This document shows positions 50,140-60,819 of a DNA stretch of 64,000 nucleotides, piece by piece. The notes beneath the pieces were generated by a model. That model was not told the origin of the DNA. It saw nothing but the letters and a program-made list of their open reading frames with translations, and made no database searches. The translations under genes and the position numbers were made by a program. The stretch covers positions 835,224,033 to 835,288,032 of the forward strand of contig CM062816.1 of NCBI GenBank assembly GCA_031772625.1, written 5' to 3'. Numbering within the stretch: position 1 is the first letter of the stretch; every line of letters begins with the position of its first letter. This DNA comes from Pinus tabuliformis. Lineage: Eukaryota; Streptophyta; Pinopsida; Pinales; Pinaceae.

Positions 50140-50275
50140 GGCGCGACCCGTCGAGCCAGGTGCGCGACCTGTTGGGTGCGCGCGACCCGTCAGAGGGTCT
50201 CCCACAGTTCAGAAAAACAACGGGCGTGACCCGTCAGAGGGGCGCGACCCGTTGGGCGTGGTGTGCGACCCGTTG
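50140..50275 (+). repeat. CGCGACCCGT motif cluster in LTR leader
   Basis: Six close variants of gcgcgacccgtcag or gcgcgacccgttgg in about 135 bp, all on the same strand, just downstream of the presumed transcription start. CpG-dense in an AT-rich element. Two more copies lie at 52998-53040. The frame across it is open in both LTRs but lacks an ATG. Confidence 0.8.
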
Positions 50276-51037
50276 GACTGTTTTGCTGCAAACTCCAAAC
50301 AAATTCCCTCAAACGCCCTCCAAGCTATCAAATTGTTCGAGGTAGGTGCTCTAAACATGGAATGGTTGCTGGTTATGAATGGTGGATGTCATGAACATGT
50401 TAAAATGATCAAAATTTTGCAAGTGAAACTCCTTTATATGGCTGCAATGTTAATGAGCAAACTGTGCTAGGGTTTGTGTTGTTTCAAGCTATTTTTCCCT
50501 TTGGTTTGTTTCCCTCCTTTCCCTTTCCCTCACACTTATATGTTCATCTCTTTTCCCATATTATTTTACAAATGAAATGAAAATCTTTCCCCATCCCTAA
50601 TCACTAAAATGAAAACCCTATCCCTCTCCCAAAGCATCAAAAAACAAAATTCAAAACCCTAGTTCTCCTCCACCATATGCATGTGTAAATAACAAAAAAT
50701 GTTGGTAAATATGTCAGCATGTTTTGTGCATGGTTTCCCTTTTTCCTCTATTAATACATGTATGCATATTCCCATGTTCACTTTCATATATGTTTTTTCC
50801 CATATGCAATGATCTTTGCAATTGATTTCCCAATTATAAATATGTATTCCTATATGCATAATGATTTGCAACATTTCCCTTAAAAATTCCCTGTTATATT
50901 TATATATTCCCATTCCTTGTTAAAAGATCCCTCCCCTAACATTTCCCTCATGTCTTTTTCCCCTTGAAACAACATAGAGTTCAACACTTTTTGCAGGCAG
51001 AGACAACAGTTCAGTTTGTCCACTTTGCTCCTAAACC

Positions 51038-52570
51038 ATGTCAGAAACCAAAACTTATGAGAAAAGTGATGACCATTCATCATCTACAGAGGTTGAGGTA
51101 CAGAGGAGGCCTCGTAGGGGTGGTAAGGGTGGACATCATCAGTGAGAGGAGCCCACCTCTTTGGCAGAATTACAGGCTTGTCCTATGGCAGTCACTTGTT
51201 TTCAGTACATGTCTTGTTATCAGTTTTGTGAGAGGATCTCCCGGATTCAACATCTTAGAGAGTTGGCCCGCCTCTTTGTTTTACATTTGCATGATGGACA
51301 TGTCAATCTAGCAGGGGTAGATTTTACATTGACACCCGAGGTGATCTCACATGCTACAGGGATACCGAATGTTGGTGAGGTGTGGCCTAAGCGCAAGTTG
51401 CTAGATACTGTTCACTTTGAGCCTTATGTCCGGCCACCATTCTTGAGACATTTAGCGGGTGTTTTTCCATTCAGATTTCTCCGGAGCGAGTATGCTCCCA
51501 TCATGAGGCTTATTATGCACTATTTTACCTGTGAAGGCAGATTTTCACAGGTGTACTCATATCACATTCGCCTCTTGATGCACTTCACCCGAGTAAGGAT
51601 GATGAACATCCCGGTTTTCTTCTTTTAGAACATTCAGAAGATGGTGCCCATGTTGCAGAGGAAGACCCCGGCCCAGCAGTACAGGAGCTTATGTCATTAT
51701 GGTTTGATTCAGCTCATAGTCTTGCATCAGTTGACACAGCAGGGTATCTCATGGGAGGAGTTTATCTCTCGTGAGTTTTTCACAGTGCCACCCCAGCCAC
51801 ATCATGAGGTCATTCATGAGGAGGGAGGACCATCTCAGCAGCCTGATATTCCGGTCACCCGACATGTCAGCTCCACACCTCTGGTCACATATCAGAAAGG
51901 CCCAAGGGCCTTATTTGCAGCAGCCAGGCGAGTACTATCTCCACAGCAGGTGGAAGGGGTCTCGCCTTCATCATCAGCTCAGCGAGTGTTATCTCCACAT
52001 CAGGTGGAAGGGGCCTCACTCTCGTCATCAGCATAGGTAGCACAGAGGGGCAAACAACCTATGATTCATGACGGTCCATCAGGAGTTCCAGACACCGAGG
52101 TCATTGATCTTGAGGCCAGTTCTCCTAGCCGAGAGGCAAAGGAGATCATTCAGCATCTAAGAGCTGAAAATGATGCTTTGTAGAGGAGACTTGAGGGTGC
52201 CCAATGGACTATCACTTACTTGGAGCAGCGGAACAAATAGCTGGAGGAGGAGAAAGCACTTGATGAGCTATGGAGGATTCGTATTGACCGAGTCTTGAAC
52301 CGAAGAAGACCTGGTGATCCATTGCTTGCAGACCGAGAGTCAATGCTCATCCAAGTGAATGCATACTTAGAGAGGCTGTTGGCTAAGGCCAACCAAGAAA
52401 AAAAGCTGCTGAGGAATATGAAAAATCATTATTGGGCAAGGATGCATGTATGCAAAGCCAAAATGAAAGTTTTTCAAAGGAGGTTGACCGAGGCCCAAAA
52501 ACAGAGAAAGAAGCCAAATCCCCTCCGTATCTTGGCTGAGGCTTCACTCAAGGATCATGGCACTCATTAG
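51038..52570 (+). pseudogene. LTR-borne 510-codon ORF (5' LTR copy)
   Basis: ATG at 51038 and TAG at 52568-52570, interrupted by five stops: 51143 (TGA), 51626, 52034, 52181 and 52238 (TAG). The 3' LTR copy has sense codons at all five, mostly CGA or CAG. The product would have a Ser/Glu and then Arg/Gly-rich N-terminus (RRPRRGGKGGHH), a globular middle with VISHATGIPNVGEVWPKRKL, FPFRFLRSEYAPIMRLI and HYFTCEGRFSQVYSYHIRLL, a Pro/Ser linker, and a coiled-coil C-terminus (AENDALQRRLEGAQ) ending Lys/Arg-rich. The middle resembles retroelement-carried plant proteins of unknown function; no firm family is claimed. Ogre elements also carry an extra ORF before gag, but between LTR and gag, not in the LTR. 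Confidence 0.75.
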
Positions 52571-52997
52571 CCTAGCCACAACTCAAATCCCAAAAAATTC
52601 TGAAAGTTTTGGTTAATTTTGGCAATTTTTGGAAATTTACAGGTTTTGGCTCCTCAACGGGTCTCACCCCCGGTGAGACCCTTTGTCATGGCAGCTCCTT
52701 TTTGCAAAAACTCAGCATTTCTAGATTTTTCATGCAAAGTTACATATGCCTATGGATGGACTTTAGTTTTTATGGAGTTTTGGGCCTCCAAAAGGTCAAA
52801 ATACATGCAAAATTTGACTTTCTGCCCCTTTTTTGAGTTGGAGAAACCAGTCTTGGGAGAATTACGTTTTGACAGGGCAAATGACCTCCAAATCCAAAAA
52901 TTCTAGTTGGGTTGGAAAGTGGACTCATAGACCTTTCCAACGAGCTATCCTGCGCCCAATTCTGACACCTACAAGTGCCTCAAACAGAGCTCCAAAG

Positions 52998-53040
52998 GTG
53001 CGCGACCCGTCAGGCAGGTGTGCGCGACCCGTCAGGCAAA
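52998..53040 (+). repeat. Second CGCGACCCGT cluster
   Basis: Two copies of gtgcgcgacccgtcaggcag or close variants, 16 bp apart in register, downstream of the LTR ORF. Same motif as 50140-50275. Confidence 0.7.
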
Positions 53041-54035
53041 CTTTGCCAGATTTCACTGTAACAGCTCGGAAAAGCACAGTTTGACTTGGTTTGACTTTTT
53101 GAGGTTAATGATGGTCCTCTTTGATGTAATTGTGACACTTTTTAGACACTTTTACCCTTTTGTAACTCTTCTAGAAGATTTATTCATGTAAAGTGTAAAA
53201 ATTGAATGTATGAACTGGTTTCCATGTTTATAGAGGCAAGTTGTTTTGACTGCCTATTTTGTAGTGCTTAGTTTAGAGGTGGTTGAAACAGCTCCTAGGA
53301 TAGTGAGCTCGACCCATGGAGGCAGGGAAAGAGGTTAGATCATCTATATTATGTACTTTCTTGCTCATTTTCATGGTTGGACTCTTGAGGGAGAAGCTAT
53401 CATTGTATATTTTCACTGTATCTCTGCAATTTTTGGCTAAGGAAGACCAGGGTTTTGCAGTCATCTTTGGGATTCTTGTGGACTCATGTGTTGATGGTGT
53501 GTTTTCTCAATGTTCTTGTAAGCTTTGTTATGTGATTCATTTCCTTTCTTTACTGTTGCACATTAAACAAATGAAGTGTTAAAGTATGAATTCATGCTAG
53601 CCATGCTCTGCTTTTAAATTTGTTTAATTTCAATGTTTTCTACTGTCTAAAGGGAATTCAAAGTAATTGTTTGCTCTCTTTAGCTCCTCATCTTTCATTC
53701 CTGATCATCCATCTCAATCAAAGGCATCAATACAGTCTCCTACCTTGCGCCAAGGAACCCCCTGCAGAAACTGTGTCAAATCCCCGCACCCAAAATTGCA
53801 ATTCCTCAAATTGCCACCAAAAACCCAAAAAACCCCAAATCAACCTTTTAAATCAGTTTACTAGCCTAATATCAGTGTTACCATGTTGGTCATCTCATCC
53901 CATTGAAGATCTAACGAGATTGACCGGAGAGAGCCTTCTCCTGCCCCGTAGGGCTAGCTACGGGGCTGAATGGTTTGATGTTGCCTTGAGGTTTACCTTT
54001 CTCAGCCTGAGGTGAAATTTCAAGTGCTAACATAC

Positions 54036-54053
54036 TGGCGACCATACTGGGGA
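54036..54053 (+). promoter_or_regulatory. Primer-binding site, tRNA-Arg type
   Basis: TGGCGACCATACTGGGGA starts 3 bp after the LTR. It agrees at 15 of 18 positions with the complement of the 3' end of plant tRNA-Arg(ACG), recalled from knowledge. tRNA-Arg priming is known for Ogre/Tat elements. Confidence 0.75.
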
Positions 54054-54310
54054 GAACAAATTAATCGTTTGCTCATCGTCGTGTTATTTCATAAGTCTTA
54101 GACGAAGCCTGAAGTTACGCCAGGTAGCCTTCGAAAACGCTCTTGTTTTACATCAGCGCAAGTAGATAAACGCTGCTTCAGTCTATCTCCGTGAGCTTGT
54201 GAACATAGCGCTTCATTGACACTTTACCCCAGTATAATTGTTAACTCTGAACCGTGGATGATAGGTTGAGAGTTTTCAAAGGCTGAATGCTTTTTCTTTC
54301 CTAGTCATTT
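54054..54310 (+). other. Leader between PBS and gag, possible intron
   Basis: No frame of note. A donor-like CAGGTAG at 54121 and a strong acceptor-like tttttctttcctag ending at 54304 would define a 181-bp intron. An ATG at 54287 in the gag frame is followed by two stops. Splicing is inferred only. Confidence 0.35.
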
Positions 54311-56887
54311 TGAGAAAACAAGCTGGCTACAGATCTTAAACCCATTTTCAGATCTCATTCGTGCCCATCTATCTTTGATTATCTCGAAGATTTAGATTTT
54401 GACGAAAATTTTGAGTTATCTCTGTTTAAAGCTAAGTCTGAAAGTGCGCTCGATTCTCTAGTTCTTGACCCTGATTTTGCAGTTGCTATTGATTTTGAAA
54501 GACATAATAAATTGGTTGAAAATTTCATCTTAAGACATCTTCAGTCAAGTGTTCAAGCTACTACCCTTGCTGATTTTGTTGAGAGTATCTCTGATCACAT
54601 TGGATCTACTATCACGGCTCACGAAGAATCTTACCCTCCTTATGTTTCAGTTTCACCTATAATTACCTATCCCGAATCAAAAGTTGGTTCTCCTCCTTCT
54701 TCTCCTACACCTCCGACTCCCCCAACTCCACAAACTACACCTCCTCTTGTTATAATCCCCGCTATCACAGCTCCTCCTCCTCATACCCATCCTACTCCCC
54801 CTCCGAGAGCAATGGCTGCCCGGTTTGCCCCACTGGTTTTGCCTGCAAATCTTCATGATATGCCAGCTGATTACCAAAGTAAAATCCCCATGTTTGATGG
54901 CACTCCACAAAGTATTACCGCTCAGCAGCATATCGACAAGATGACCACATTCTTTGATCTATATGAGTTAGATGAGGAAGATGTTACCATGCGGCTGTTC
55001 ATGCAAACATTTGCAGGAGAAGTTAGAAAATGGTTCAGAGGGTTGACAACCAACATCATTACTACTTTGGAAGCACTTCAGAATCAGTTTTTAGATCGGT
55101 GGGAAATCAGAAAGGATCCGCTTCAAATTAATGCCGAATACAACAACCTCAAGCGTAATCCGGGTGAGTCTGTTCAAGATTACATAATCAGGTTCAATAC
55201 AGTTTATAATGCTATTCCCGATGATTTGAGGCCATCTAGAAAGTCAGCACTTCTTAAGTTCCCGGATGGTTTTGATCCGGAGATGGCTTATTCATTGAGA
55301 GACAGAGATCCACCTACCTTGGAGGAAATGCAGAAAATTGCTGTCAGCGTTGAGGCAAATTTGAATGATAAAAGAGCAAGGATGAAGGCAGAAAAGCGAG
55401 TCACAATCAAGGAGGAAGCATCCACATCAAATCAGGTTGTTCTCCGTGAACTTGAGCAGCGTAGAAGGACATTTGAAAAGGTTACTATTGACAAGCCGGA
55501 GCCTCAGATTCGTAATCCTAATTTCAGAGGTCAACAGCAACAACAATATAGGATCAAGCAACGAGAAACAAAGGCACAAGAGCCAACAGTTCAGCAGCAA
55601 ATGAAACCACCCTTTCAGCAGAATTTTGTTAGCCAAGAATCTGAAGATGAAGGTGATAATGTTGGAGAGGAAAATCACTTCTTCACTCCTGATGATATGC
55701 CCACATATATTATGGAAGAAGATGAATTGGTGAGTAATTCCGTCTTTCCCCAAGATGAGCATTATATTTTGTCAAACGATGTAATACTTGAAGAAGAATC
55801 CGAAGAATATCAAAGAGGGTACTTGAATGCTTTGTCAGCTCAGCAAGGACAACAAAGGCAATTGAGAAACCGAGCTATTCCCATAAATCCCGTGCAGAAA
55901 AAGAAAGACATTGCAGCAAAGAATGACTCGGTTTCCTCAAAAGGAAAAGACATAGTCGGTCTTTCAACAACTCCATCATCACCAGCAGCTAAGATAGATC
56001 AGCCATCAAATGCACCGAAGGATAAAGCTGAAAAAAGAGATAATCCGGTAAAAGAAGGTGAGAAGCTTCCAGTTTTCAGTTTGGAGAATGAGATTGCAAA
56101 GTTGAAAATATCTATTCCCTTGACGGAGGTCATGAAGAACAACACTTACCGAGGCCAAATTTCCAAGTTGCTGAATTTTGATCCAATGCTAGACATGGTG
56201 AATGTACAAGATGATCAGCCGGAGTTAATCTTTGGGCCAGCTTTAAATGGTGAGTCTCCCGAAAGTGATGTTCCTCCATTTTATATCAGTTTGCGTTTGC
56301 ATGAGTTTGTGTTGCACAATGCCATGTTTGACTCGGGAGCTTCACATAATTTGATGCCGAAAACAATCATGGAGAAGCTGGGCCTTGACATCACAAGAAA
56401 GTATCATGATTTGTATTCGTTTGATTCCAGCCGGGTAAGATGTATTGGTTTGATCAAAGACTTAGTGGTGAGTCTAGATCAAATTCCAGCGAAGAATGTT
56501 TTGATGGATGTGGTGGTGGCGAACATTCCTCCACGGTTTGGCATGTTGTTGTCGAGATCATGGGGAGCCAAACTCAAAGGTACACTTCAGCTAGATTTCT
56601 CATATGATACAATTCCAGTTTTCGGTCAAATGAGGAAGTTATATCGGGAACAAAAGATGAAATACATGATCACTAGTAAGGAAAAGCCCGTCAATCATCC
56701 CGTAAATTATGTACAAACAGATTTAGAATCTTTTGTTTTGTTTGCGGAAAATTTCAATGAGGTAGATAGTCAGTTAGTTCAAGTAGAAGATATACCAGAC
56801 ATTTCAGAAAATTTCAGGGAAGTTTTGAGAAAGGAAAGTGAAGAAAGATCTGCTGTCATGAGGCCACTTGCTGAAATAAAAGGGTAG
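54311..56887 (+). pseudogene. Gag-protease part of the Tat-like polyprotein
   Basis: Open from about 54311 without an ATG until 54812; translation may start at 54812, or upstream after splicing. Layout: acidic N-terminal part, Pro-rich linker (about 54680-54810), capsid domain with YQSKIPMFDGTPQSITAQQH and EVRKWFRGL (about 54870-55250), a charged linker with Gln-rich tracts (no CCHC knuckle seen), then the retropepsin loop MFDSGASHNLMP (catalytic Asp at 56330-56332) and PPRFGMLLSRSWG. Ends at an in-frame TAG (56885-56887), beyond which the same frame stays open into RNase H. Confidence 0.8.
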
Positions 56888-57380
56888 CGAACAGAACATG
56901 AATTAAAATCAGATTTTCAGCACTTAGAAGATGACGAGGATGGTCTTTGGACCATGGATTTTGACGGTGCAGTGGGCAGTGATGGTGCTGGTATAGGTGT
57001 GTGGATTCGAAGCCCATTCTCAGCCCAAAATCAAGTTCCAAGCAAGGTACGGGTATGTTCTTATAAATTGGCATTTGATTGTTCAAATAATGAGGCGGAA
57101 TATGAAGCTCTAATTGCTGGTCTGAAAATCCTTCGGAAGTTGAAGGCAAAGAAGATAGCGGTATATGGCGACTCCGAGTTAGTTATCAAGCAAGTGAAAG
57201 GTGAATTTCAGGCCAAACATCCTCGCATGAGAGCATATCGGAATGCTGTTTTAGATATCTTAAAAAGATTTTCTGAACATACTTTGACATGTGTGCCCCG
57301 GATTCAAAATGGTGTTGCGGATGCATTGGCTAAGGCAACGAGTAATCTGAAAATACCCATGAATTCCAGCAATAAGTTTG
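56888..57380 (+). pseudogene. Archaeal-type RNase H (aRH) domain, upstream of RT
   Basis: Same frame as gag. All four catalytic positions are visible: Asp in MDFDGA (56963), Glu in NEAEYEAL (57098), Asp in VYGDSELV (57170) and Asp in NGVADALAKA (57320). The YKLAFDCSNNEAEYEALIAG signature is typical of the extra RNase H of plant Tat/Ogre elements, which would degrade the RNA strand in RNA-DNA hybrids. In the Ogre/Retand arrangement known to me this domain follows the gypsy RNase H; here it precedes the RT. Confidence 0.85.
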
Positions 57381-58680
57381 AAATATATGTGAAGCATCGT
57401 CCTACAGTTCCAGATAATCAAAGGTGTTGGCAAGTTTTCCAAGATGACGAAGAAATCAAAGATTTTCTGCAAGTTGAGGGTAAATTTGAAGAAATTTCAA
57501 TAGACACGGAAGCTGAAGGAGTAAATCAGATGGATGTGTTGCAGCTTAAGGACAATTACATTCCAAAAGGATTGATTCCTTTGGAAGAATTGTTCGATCA
57601 AGATGATGTGGCCCGCAAGCCAACTTTGAGGCCAACGGACGAAGGAGTTGAAGATGTAAATCTTGGGACAACTGCAAATCCAAAGATGGTGAAGCTTTCG
57701 AAAGCATTACCGCCTAAGGTAAAGCAAGAGTATATCAGATTATTGTCTTTGTATTCTAATGTTTTTGCATGGGACTATTCAGATTTGAAAACTTATGACA
57801 CAAGTATCATTCAACATACCATTCCTATAAAACCAAATCAAAAGCCTTTCCGGCAAAAGTTGAGAAGAATTAATCCTAAATTGCTGCCATTGATTGAGAA
57901 GGAAGTCAACAGGTTGTATAAGTCTGGAATTATAGTGCCAATCCGGTTTTCTGATTGGATTTCCAACTTGGTGCCCGTGCGAAAGAAAACCGGTGAGATT
58001 CGCTTGTGTATAGACTTCAGAAATCTGAACAAGGTGTCATTAAAGGACAATTATCCGCTGCCCAAAATGGATCACATATTGCAGCGGGTAGTGGGGGCAT
58101 CTAGGATGTCATTGCTTGATGGTTACTCCGGGTACAATCAGATTTTGGTGCACGAAGATGATCGTGACAAGACAACATTTACTACTCCATGGGGTACATT
58201 TCATTATGCCAAGATGCCATTTGGATTGAAGAACGCGGGTGCCACATTTCAGCGGGCAATGGACATGGCCTTTGCAAATGAGAAAGATGTCTTTTTATTT
58301 GTTTATCTTGATGATCTGACCGTGTTTTCTAAATCAGATGAAGAACATTAGTTTCATTTGACTAAGGTGTTTCAAAAGTGCAGAAAATATGGCATCTCAT
58401 TGAATCCAAAGAAGAGTCTTTTCGCTATGAGTGAAGGCAAGCTGCTGGGCCATATCATTTCTAAAGATGGCATTCGTATAGACCCTGCACGAGTGGAAGC
58501 AATTAAGCAATTGGAGCAACCCCGTAGCAAGAAAGAAATACAGTCCTTCAATGGTAAATTGAATTTTCTGCGTCGTTTCATCCCCAATCTTGCTGAACAT
58601 CTTAGAGAGATAACAAATATGCTCAAGAAGGACAGCGAGCTCAAATGGACCGAAGAGGCGGTGAAATCTTTTAATTTGAT
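57381..58680 (+). pseudogene. Gypsy reverse transcriptase domain
   Basis: Linker to about 57790, then RT: TIPIKPNQKPFRQKLRRINP, IRLCIDFRNLNKVSLKDNYPLPKMD, FHYAKMPFGLKNAGATFQRAM, and the catalytic FVYLDDLTVF (YLDD at 58314-58325) intact. A TAG at 58349-58351 interrupts the palm/thumb where the family usually has a polar residue. The frame continues with ISLNPKKSLFAMSEGKLLGHIIS. Apart from the stop, the RT looks well preserved. Confidence 0.85.
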
Positions 58681-59120
58681 AAAGGTAATCTTATCTTCAG
58701 CCCCAACTTTGATCAGCCCAGATTATACACAGGATTTCATTTTGTTTTCATTTGCCTCTGAGCATACATTGGCAGCCGTGTTAATGCAAAAGAGAGATGG
58801 AGTTGAGAGGCCCATAGCTTTTTTCAGCCGCATCATAAGAGACGGAGCACTGAATTATAATATCATTGAGAAGCAAGCATTGGCGCTGATCAAAGCTTTG
58901 AAAGATTTCCGGGTTTACATATTGAATTCTCATATTTTAGCATATGTTCCTAATGCAGCTGTTAAGGATGTTTTAGTGCAAACGGAACCGGAAGGAAGAA
59001 GGGGTAAGTGGATCGCTGCACTCTTAGAGTATGATGTAGAAATTAAGCCTACCAAGTTGATTAAAGGTCAAGGTCTAGCTAAGTTGATGGCTGAAACAAA
59101 TCTTCACGTCCTTGATATCA
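58681..59120 (+). pseudogene. Gypsy RNase H domain, catalytically degenerate
   Basis: Fold-level motifs are recognisable (AAVLMQKRDGVERPIAFFSR, NYNIIEKQALALIKAL), but the first catalytic Asp is Phe (FSFAS, 58751-58753), the TDH-type Asp is missing, and the LAD motif reads GLAKLM. Only the Glu remains. This parallels the connection or tether domain of retroviruses and agrees with an active second RNase H elsewhere (aRH at 56888). Confidence 0.75.
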
Positions 59121-60451
59121 ATTTGATTGCTGCCTTGTCCGATGAAGATGAAGAAAATTCAGTTCTACAGGTGTCCGATATCTTTGTGTCTTCTCCTTGG
59201 TATGCTGATATAGTTTATGTGCTTCGAAATTTATCTTCACCTCCTGGCATGCCTAGAAACAAAGCTAGAACATTGAAACTAAAGGCTGCCAAATTTTGCA
59301 TCATCAAATCTGCACTTTATTGGAAAGATCCCGGTGGCATCTTGCTGAACTGTTTGGTCGAAGAGGAAGCTAAGACAACAGTAGATGATTTCCATAAAGG
59401 TGACTGTGGGGGTCACTTATTTTGGAAGACCACGGCTAATAAGATCTTGAGAGTTGGTTTCTATTGGCCTTCTTTATTTTCTGATGTGTATAAAGCGATA
59501 AAGAGTTGTCATGAATGTCAAATTTTTCAAGGAAAACAAAAATTACAGCCTTTGCCTCTCAAGCCAGTTGAAATCAGCGCACCATTTAAGCAATGGGGCT
59601 TGGATTTCATTGGTGAAATCCACCCAACATCTTCCGGGCAGCATCGATGGATCTTGACCGCCACAGATTACTTCACAAAGTGGATAGAAGCCATTCCTAC
59701 CCGACAAGCCACAGATTCAATAATTATCTCCTTTCTTGAAAATAATATCTTGTCACGTTTCGGCTGTCCACATAAGTTAATTACAGATAACGCAGCATCA
59801 TTCAAATCGAAGAAGTTGGTTGATTTTTGCTATAAATATAACATCAGCTTGGGGCATTCAACCGCCTATCATCCGCAAGGTAATGGGCTGGCCAAATCTT
59901 CGAACAAATCTCTAGTGAACATCATAAAGAAATTGCTGGAAATAAATAAGAAGAGCTGGCACAAGAAGTTAATAAATGCATTATGGGCTGATCGGGTAAG
60001 TCAAAAGAAGTCAATTGGTATGTCACCTTTTGAACTTGTTTATGGAGTAGATGCAGTGTTTCCTACTTCACATAGTGTTCCAGTAGCAAAGTTGTTTCAA
60101 GAAGCTAGTGGTGAGGAGGATCCTATGCAACGGCGGATCAGTCAAATGATTCATTTACAGCAGACACGAGATGAGGTTTATCAGAATTCCCTTAAGTTGC
60201 AGGAGCGCATAAAGAAAATATATGACAAAAAGGCCAAAGCAGATGAGTTTCAGATTGATGATGTTGTGTTGCGGTGGGATGCCCGCAATGAAGATAAAGG
60301 GAAGCATGGAAAATTCGACAACTTATGGAAGGTTCCTTACAAAATTGCAGCATACCGTGGTCCAAATGCTTTTCTTCTCAAAGAAATGAACGGTGATGAA
60401 TGTCTCGGTGGGTCGGTGAATGGCCGACTGCTCAAAAGGTATCATGCTTGA
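59121..60451 (+). pseudogene. Gypsy integrase
   Basis: HHCC zinc finger in DDFHKGDCGGHLFW and CHECQIFQGK (about 59385-59540). Core: Asp in WGLDFIGEI (59603), Asp in LITDNAASF (59786), but the third acidic residue is Lys in NGLAKSSNK (59894-59896), so the DDE triad is DDK and strand transfer should be abolished. An SH3-like C-terminal domain (FQIDDVVLRWDARNE, KFDNLWKVPYKI) follows. No chromodomain. Stop TGA at 60449. Confidence 0.85.
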
Positions 60452-60724
60452 GCATTTTCTGCTCTAATCACTCTCATTGTAATTACCATTTTATTTTCAT
60501 TCTGCAGCAAGTGTGAAACTGATCTCTCATCTTCAGTTTGGGGCCCGCGGTGAAGGCTATAATTCTGAAAATGGTGATTAGTTGGTGTGAGTTTTACAAG
60601 TTGTTTCATGCCAGTTCATTTTTTGCATAAAGTAAGTGAGTTAGTGTCAAAGTTAGTCTAGAATTTCAGTCAATTGTCCAAGTCAAATAAAGTTGTTTTA
60701 AATTTGGTCACATGTTAATAAGTT
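60452..60724 (+). other. 3' non-coding part of the element
   Basis: No frame. It contains agtttggggcccgcgg near 60535-60550, a G-rich phrase of the kind seen after pol in Tat elements, but this is 270 bp from the 3' LTR. No purine tract directly abuts the LTR. Confidence 0.5.
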
Positions 60725-60818
60725 GACTCCATTTCCCAATGAATAAAGCACTGGTCTGCTCTCCCAGAGGTCTAAGGTTCTTGGTACCTCCAAGGAGCTA
60801 CCATCCCCATTGGAGCCA
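60725..60818 (+). ncRNA. tRNA-Arg-derived sequence abutting the 3' LTR
   Basis: The first 33 nt (GACTCCAT, CCCAATGAATAA, CACTGGTCT) match plant tRNA-Arg(ACG), recalled from knowledge, at about 28 positions. Further on CCCAGAG, GGTTC, ATCCCCA, TGGAG and a final CCA follow in tRNA order. The acceptor halves pair (ttgactcca with tggagccaa, 8 of 9). About 20 nt, able to fold as ggtacctcc/ggagctacc, are inserted in the T-loop region. The anticodon stem has one mismatch and the D-stem is damaged, so it is not a working tRNA gene. The LTR begins 2 nt after its CCA. Confidence 0.65.
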
Positions 60819-60819
60819 A

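Larger units (their letters stand above)
49401..54032 (+). mobile_element. 5' LTR (4632 bp) of a large Tat/Ogre-like gypsy element
   Basis: TGTTAG at 49401 and CTAACA at 54032 are perfect 6-bp inverted ends, and a primer-binding site follows 3 bp later. The matching LTR begins at 60820 with an offset of 11419-11420. Hand alignment of the first 420 bp gives about 15 differences (roughly 3-4%). The LTR has a TATA box at 50020, a CG-rich repeated motif, a 510-codon frame and about 1.4 kb of further sequence (52571-54032) without a supported gene. From the TATA position U3 is about 650 bp and R-U5 about 4 kb, so the frame is in the transcribed part. Confidence 0.9.

Noticed and set aside
50069-50470. 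A 133-codon frame across the CGCGACCCGT motif, open in both LTRs
   Set aside because: No ATG start and repeat-derived composition; kept only as a repeat observation.
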